Under the pieces are notes generated by a model. It was not told the DNA's origin. It saw only the letters and a program-made list of their open reading frames with translations, and did not search any database. Positions 18,466-20,002 of a DNA stretch of 20,002 nt are shown here, piece by piece. The translations under genes were made by a program, and so were the position numbers. The DNA comes from a virus. The DNA lies in IMG/VR virus record IMGVR_UViG_3300009085_000627, positions 1-20,002 of that record; one strand, written 5' to 3'. Within the stretch, counting starts at the first letter, position 1. The number at the start of each line of letters is the position of its first letter.

Positions 18466-19184
18466 TACTTCGTTCCTCCTGCCGCCATGATCGCCCGACC
18501 TATCTGCTCCACAACTTGCGGCACTACTGCGTTACCAAGGGCTCTAAGTCGGTCCACATAGTGGGGAATCCCATTACGGCCTCCGCAAAGCAGGGGTTGA
18601 GGTATATCGGGTCGGCAGCGCAAGTCCTCAATGCTTCGGACATCTTGGCACCACGAAAACTCGTTGAACCTCGGAACCGGTCCCTGCCAGAACCCCTCCA
18701 TTCGCTGGCCACGACGGTAGGCAACGATAAAGACGCGCCGACGCAGGTGGGGCGCACCGACCGCCTTTGCCGATAACACCTGCCACTCCGCATCAAACCC
18801 GATGTCGGCCAGGTCTCGGAGAACGCTGCCCATTCCGAGAGAAAGCAACCCTGGCGTGTTCTCCACGAGGACGTAGCGAGGTCTAACCACGCGAAGTATT
18901 CTTGCGAACTCGGGCCACAACCATCGCTCGTCTGATTGTCCTGCCCGCTGGCCAGCGAGACTAACTGGCTGGCAAGGGAAACCTCCCGCAACGATGTCAA
19001 CTGCCCCAACCTCGTCACCTCTAACCGTCTTGATGTCGCCGTAGCGCGGCACGTCGGGCCAATGCTTGGCGAGTACCTTCTGGCAGAACGGGTCGATCTC
19101 GATTTGCCATGCGATCTCCATTCCTGCCCGTTGCAGGCCGAGGTCGATGCCGCCGATGCCGGAGAACAGACTGCCGACCCTCAT
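18465..19184 (-). CDS. DNA (cytosine-5-)-methyltransferase
   Basis: A 239-residue C5 methyltransferase with the motifs in order: I, SLFSGIGGIDLGL (5-17); IV, GGFPCQPVSLAGQ (67-79, catalytic C71); VI, VLVENTPGL (106-114); VIII, RRRVFIVA (148-155); X, DRLRALGNAVVPQV (211-224). The target-recognition region between VIII and X is short, as in phage orphan methylases. It would mark cytosines in phage DNA to evade host restriction or tune host genes. The ATG at 19184 overlaps the 42-residue membrane gene in an ATGA junction; longer in-frame sequence belongs to upstream genes in other frames. A second open frame on the same strand (18524-19018) overlaps most of the gene and is described separately. 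Confidence 0.93.
   Translation of the reverse strand: MRVGSLFSGIGGIDLGLQRAGMEIAWQIEIDPFCQKVLAKHWPDVPRYGDIKTVRGDEVGAVDIVAGGFPCQPVSLAGQRAGQSDERWLWPEFARILRVVRPRYVLVENTPGLLSLGMGSVLRDLADIGFDAEWQVLSAKAVGAPHLRRRVFIVAYRRGQRMEGFWQGPVPRFNEFSWCQDVRSIEDLRCRPDIPQPLLCGGRNGIPHYVDRLRALGNAVVPQVVEQIGRAIMAAGGTK
18524..19018 (-). CDS. Alternative-frame ORF inside the methyltransferase gene
   Basis: A 164-codon frame, shifted relative to the methylase on the same strand, whose translation is not random-looking. It contains SSQEYFAWLDLATSSWRTRQ, FSETWPTSGLMRSGRCYRQ, ASEWRGSGRDRF and the end LNPCFAEAVMGFPTMWTDLE followed by PLVTQ. These match, from memory, a phage protein family with SETWPRSGMxRNG and LNPxFVEWLMGFPxGWTxLEP signatures found near cytosine methylases. 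The start would be GTG without a clear ribosome site. It could be expressed by reinitiation or frameshifting, or be only a conserved shadow of the methylase codons. Confidence 0.35.
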   Translation of the reverse strand: MTRLGQLTSLREVSLASQLVSLASGQDNQTSDGCGPSSQEYFAWLDLATSSWRTRQGCFLSEWAAFSETWPTSGLMRSGRCYRQRRSVRPTCVGASLSLPTVVASEWRGSGRDRFRGSTSFRGAKMSEALRTCAADPIYLNPCFAEAVMGFPTMWTDLEPLVTQ

Positions 19185-19309
19185 GCCGCACCCCACAGCC
19201 ACGCATTGGGCCATATCCTGCTTGCCAGCCATGCGGCGGCGATCCCCGCGCACACGACGACGAAGAGCTGCATGATGAAGCAGGCGGTGTCCCAGTCGGC
19301 GTCGGTCAC
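19181..19309 (-). CDS. Tiny membrane protein (42 aa) before the methyltransferase
   Basis: A 42-residue frame starting MTDADWDTACFIMQLFVVVC, continuing AGIAAAWLASRIW and ending in PNAWLWGAA. One helix at about residues 9-32 spans the membrane. The GTG at 19309 overlaps the preceding TGA (GTGA), and its TGA overlaps the methylase ATG (ATGA). Exact 4-base junctions on both sides are strong evidence for a real gene. Function unknown. Confidence 0.65.
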   Translation of the reverse strand: MTDADWDTACFIMQLFVVVCAGIAAAWLASRIWPNAWLWGAA

Positions 19310-19410
19310 CGCACACACCTCGCCCACAGCACAACCAGGGCGACACTCGCACTCAGCGCAACGCCGAGGCCGATGCCCGTCGCGAGTGTCAGCCAGTCTG
19401 GCTCTTTCAT
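19306..19410 (-). CDS. Tiny membrane protein (34 aa)
   Basis: A 34-residue frame starting MKEPDWLTLATGIGLGVALS, continuing ASVALVVLWARCVR. The acidic start, one hydrophobic helix (about 8-28) and Arg-rich end indicate a single-span protein with its basic end inside the cell. The ATG overlaps the upstream TGA (ATGA), and the TGA overlaps the next GTG (GTGA). It forms a chain of small membrane genes with its neighbours. Confidence 0.65.
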   Translation of the reverse strand: MKEPDWLTLATGIGLGVALSASVALVVLWARCVR

Positions 19411-19652
19411 CTCAGCCACGGACTTGCCGCCAGCCAGCACAGGCACCCCACCGCCGTCGTACACGCGCCTAGCAGCAGGCAGCAGACGACGACGAGCGCG
19501 GTGTTGTCCTCAATGTCTTGGCGGGTACGGGAAGGGGCGCGTGAGCAACGCACCCCACCCGCTGGCGCAAGGCGGCGAAGATAAGTGCCGCTATGAAGGA
19601 CTGTATAATTATGCAGACCGTCCTGGCTGTCAGTATTCCACTGGAGGGTCAT
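19407..19652 (-). CDS. Small membrane protein, start uncertain
   Basis: As read from the ATG at 19652 (preceded by GAGGGGGAG) it has 81 residues, with a polar N-terminus and a C-terminal helix ALVVVCCLLLGACTTAVGCL. The end is well supported by the ATGA junction with the next gene. The first half is less certain: over 19480-19633 another frame, beginning at a CTG that overlaps the previous TGA, encodes TVCIIIQSFIAALIFAALRQ, also membrane-like. Two even smaller genes may therefore be present instead of one. Function unknown. Confidence 0.5.
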   Translation of the reverse strand: MTLQWNTDSQDGLHNYTVLHSGTYLRRLAPAGGVRCSRAPSRTRQDIEDNTALVVVCCLLLGACTTAVGCLCWLAASPWLR

Positions 19653-19839
19653 CGTCGCTCCCCCTCTCTACCATCCGAAGGCTATTGCCTAGTTGCACTA
19701 AGGCCCACAGGCTACCTGCGATATCGTCGAGGACACACCGCCCACGCTTCCAACCGGCGCAGGTGCATTCGCAGACGCGCACCTCATCAAACATGCAATA
19801 GCGCGGTGCTTCAGGTGGGGAGGAAGGGGCGGCAGTCAT
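19630..19839 (-). CDS. Small Cys-rich protein (69 aa)
   Basis: A 69-residue protein starting MTAAPSSPPEAPRYCMFDEV, with a cysteine group RVCECTCAGWKRGRC that may bind metal, then a helix (LDDIAGSLWALVQLGNSLRM) and an acidic end. The ATG overlaps the TGA of the edge gene (ATGA). AGGGGCGG lies upstream. No family recognised. Confidence 0.62.
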   Translation of the reverse strand: MTAAPSSPPEAPRYCMFDEVRVCECTCAGWKRGRCVLDDIAGSLWALVQLGNSLRMVERGSDDDPPVEY

Positions 19840-20002
19840 CGCGCCGCCCCTGTGCTCGTCCGCTCCGCTAGTTGCGTGTCGAGCAGGCCCAGTGTCCTCG
19901 CGTAGGGCACAACGTAGTTGGGATTGTTGGTGCGGGCACCCATCAGCTTCCCGTAGGCCGCATGTTGACCGTCTAGTGCCAACACCAGTTCCGCACCCTC
20001 AA
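19836..20002 (-). CDS. C-terminal part of a gene cut by the right edge
   Basis: Only the last 54 residues are in the window, beginning EGAELVLALDGQHAAYGKLM and ending ERTSTGAAR. The frame is open to the edge and ends in an ATGA overlap with the next gene, as for the rest of the operon. The helical segment resembles the C-terminal region of small terminase or P27-like packaging proteins (NNPNYVVPYARTLGLLDTQL), but too little is present to name it. Confidence 0.6.
   Translation of the reverse strand, partial: EGAELVLALDGQHAAYGKLMGARTNNPNYVVPYARTLGLLDTQLAERTSTGAAR

Noticed and set aside
19185-19352. N-terminal extension of the methylase by 56 codons
   Set aside because: It is Arg/Cys-rich, without similarity to methylases, and overlaps two small membrane genes. 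Motif I starts right after the ATG at 19184.

Overview
The window looks like part of the genome of a tailed double-stranded DNA phage, or a prophage. It carries a terminase, a portal of the SPP1 gp6 type, an SPP1 gp7/Mu F-type head protein, a replication initiator, a lone cytosine methyltransferase and many small overlapping genes with strong GGAGG ribosome sites. Base composition is moderately GC-rich. The host cannot be fixed. The QueT-type transporter, the portal type and the strong Shine-Dalgarno sites point weakly towards Bacillota or a related lineage. No integrase or attachment site is visible, so lytic phage, prophage and fragment all remain possible.

Layout. (1) 11816-20002, minus strand: an early/replication operon read right to left, with gene after gene joined by 4-base ATGA/GTGA overlaps. 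In order of transcription: a gene cut by the right edge, small Cys-rich or membrane proteins, a C5 methyltransferase, a PD-(D/E)XK endonuclease-like protein, a replication initiator with iteron arrays inside its own coding sequence, small proteins, a Cro/C1 regulator with an AT-hook, a 34-residue membrane protein, a QueT-type transporter, a DpdA/TGT-like transglycosylase, a second PD-(D/E)XK protein, small zinc-ribbon and coiled-coil proteins, and last a sigma region 4-like regulator. (2) 9750-11690, plus strand: an island of six small genes. Its first and last genes lie downstream of the same 19-base promoter-like motif. Tandem repeats of 8 and 15 bases flank the last gene. (3) 1-9706, minus strand: the late operon, with TerS, a Cys-rich small protein, TerL, a conserved packaging-module protein, portal and head protein, running without a clear break into a sugar cassette.

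Two systems stand out. The left end has an LpxD-like acyltransferase, a PIG-L deacetylase, a GNAT acetyltransferase, PseB, two unlisted tiny membrane proteins and PseI. These are parts of a pathway to pseudaminic acid or a differently N-acylated relative, placed where scaffold and capsid genes would be expected. PseC, PseG and PseF are not in the window and may lie beyond the left edge. The right arm pairs a QueT-like transporter with a DpdA/TGT-like base-exchange enzyme. This suggests salvage of a 7-deazaguanine precursor for insertion into phage DNA, or into tRNA, alongside 5-methylcytosine modification by the methyltransferase.

Several genes too short for routine ORF calling (30-57 residues) were recovered from start/stop overlaps, ribosome sites and hydrophobic patterns. 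The methyltransferase gene is overlapped by a second open frame on the same strand that resembles a phage protein family known to me, which may be a case of overprinting.
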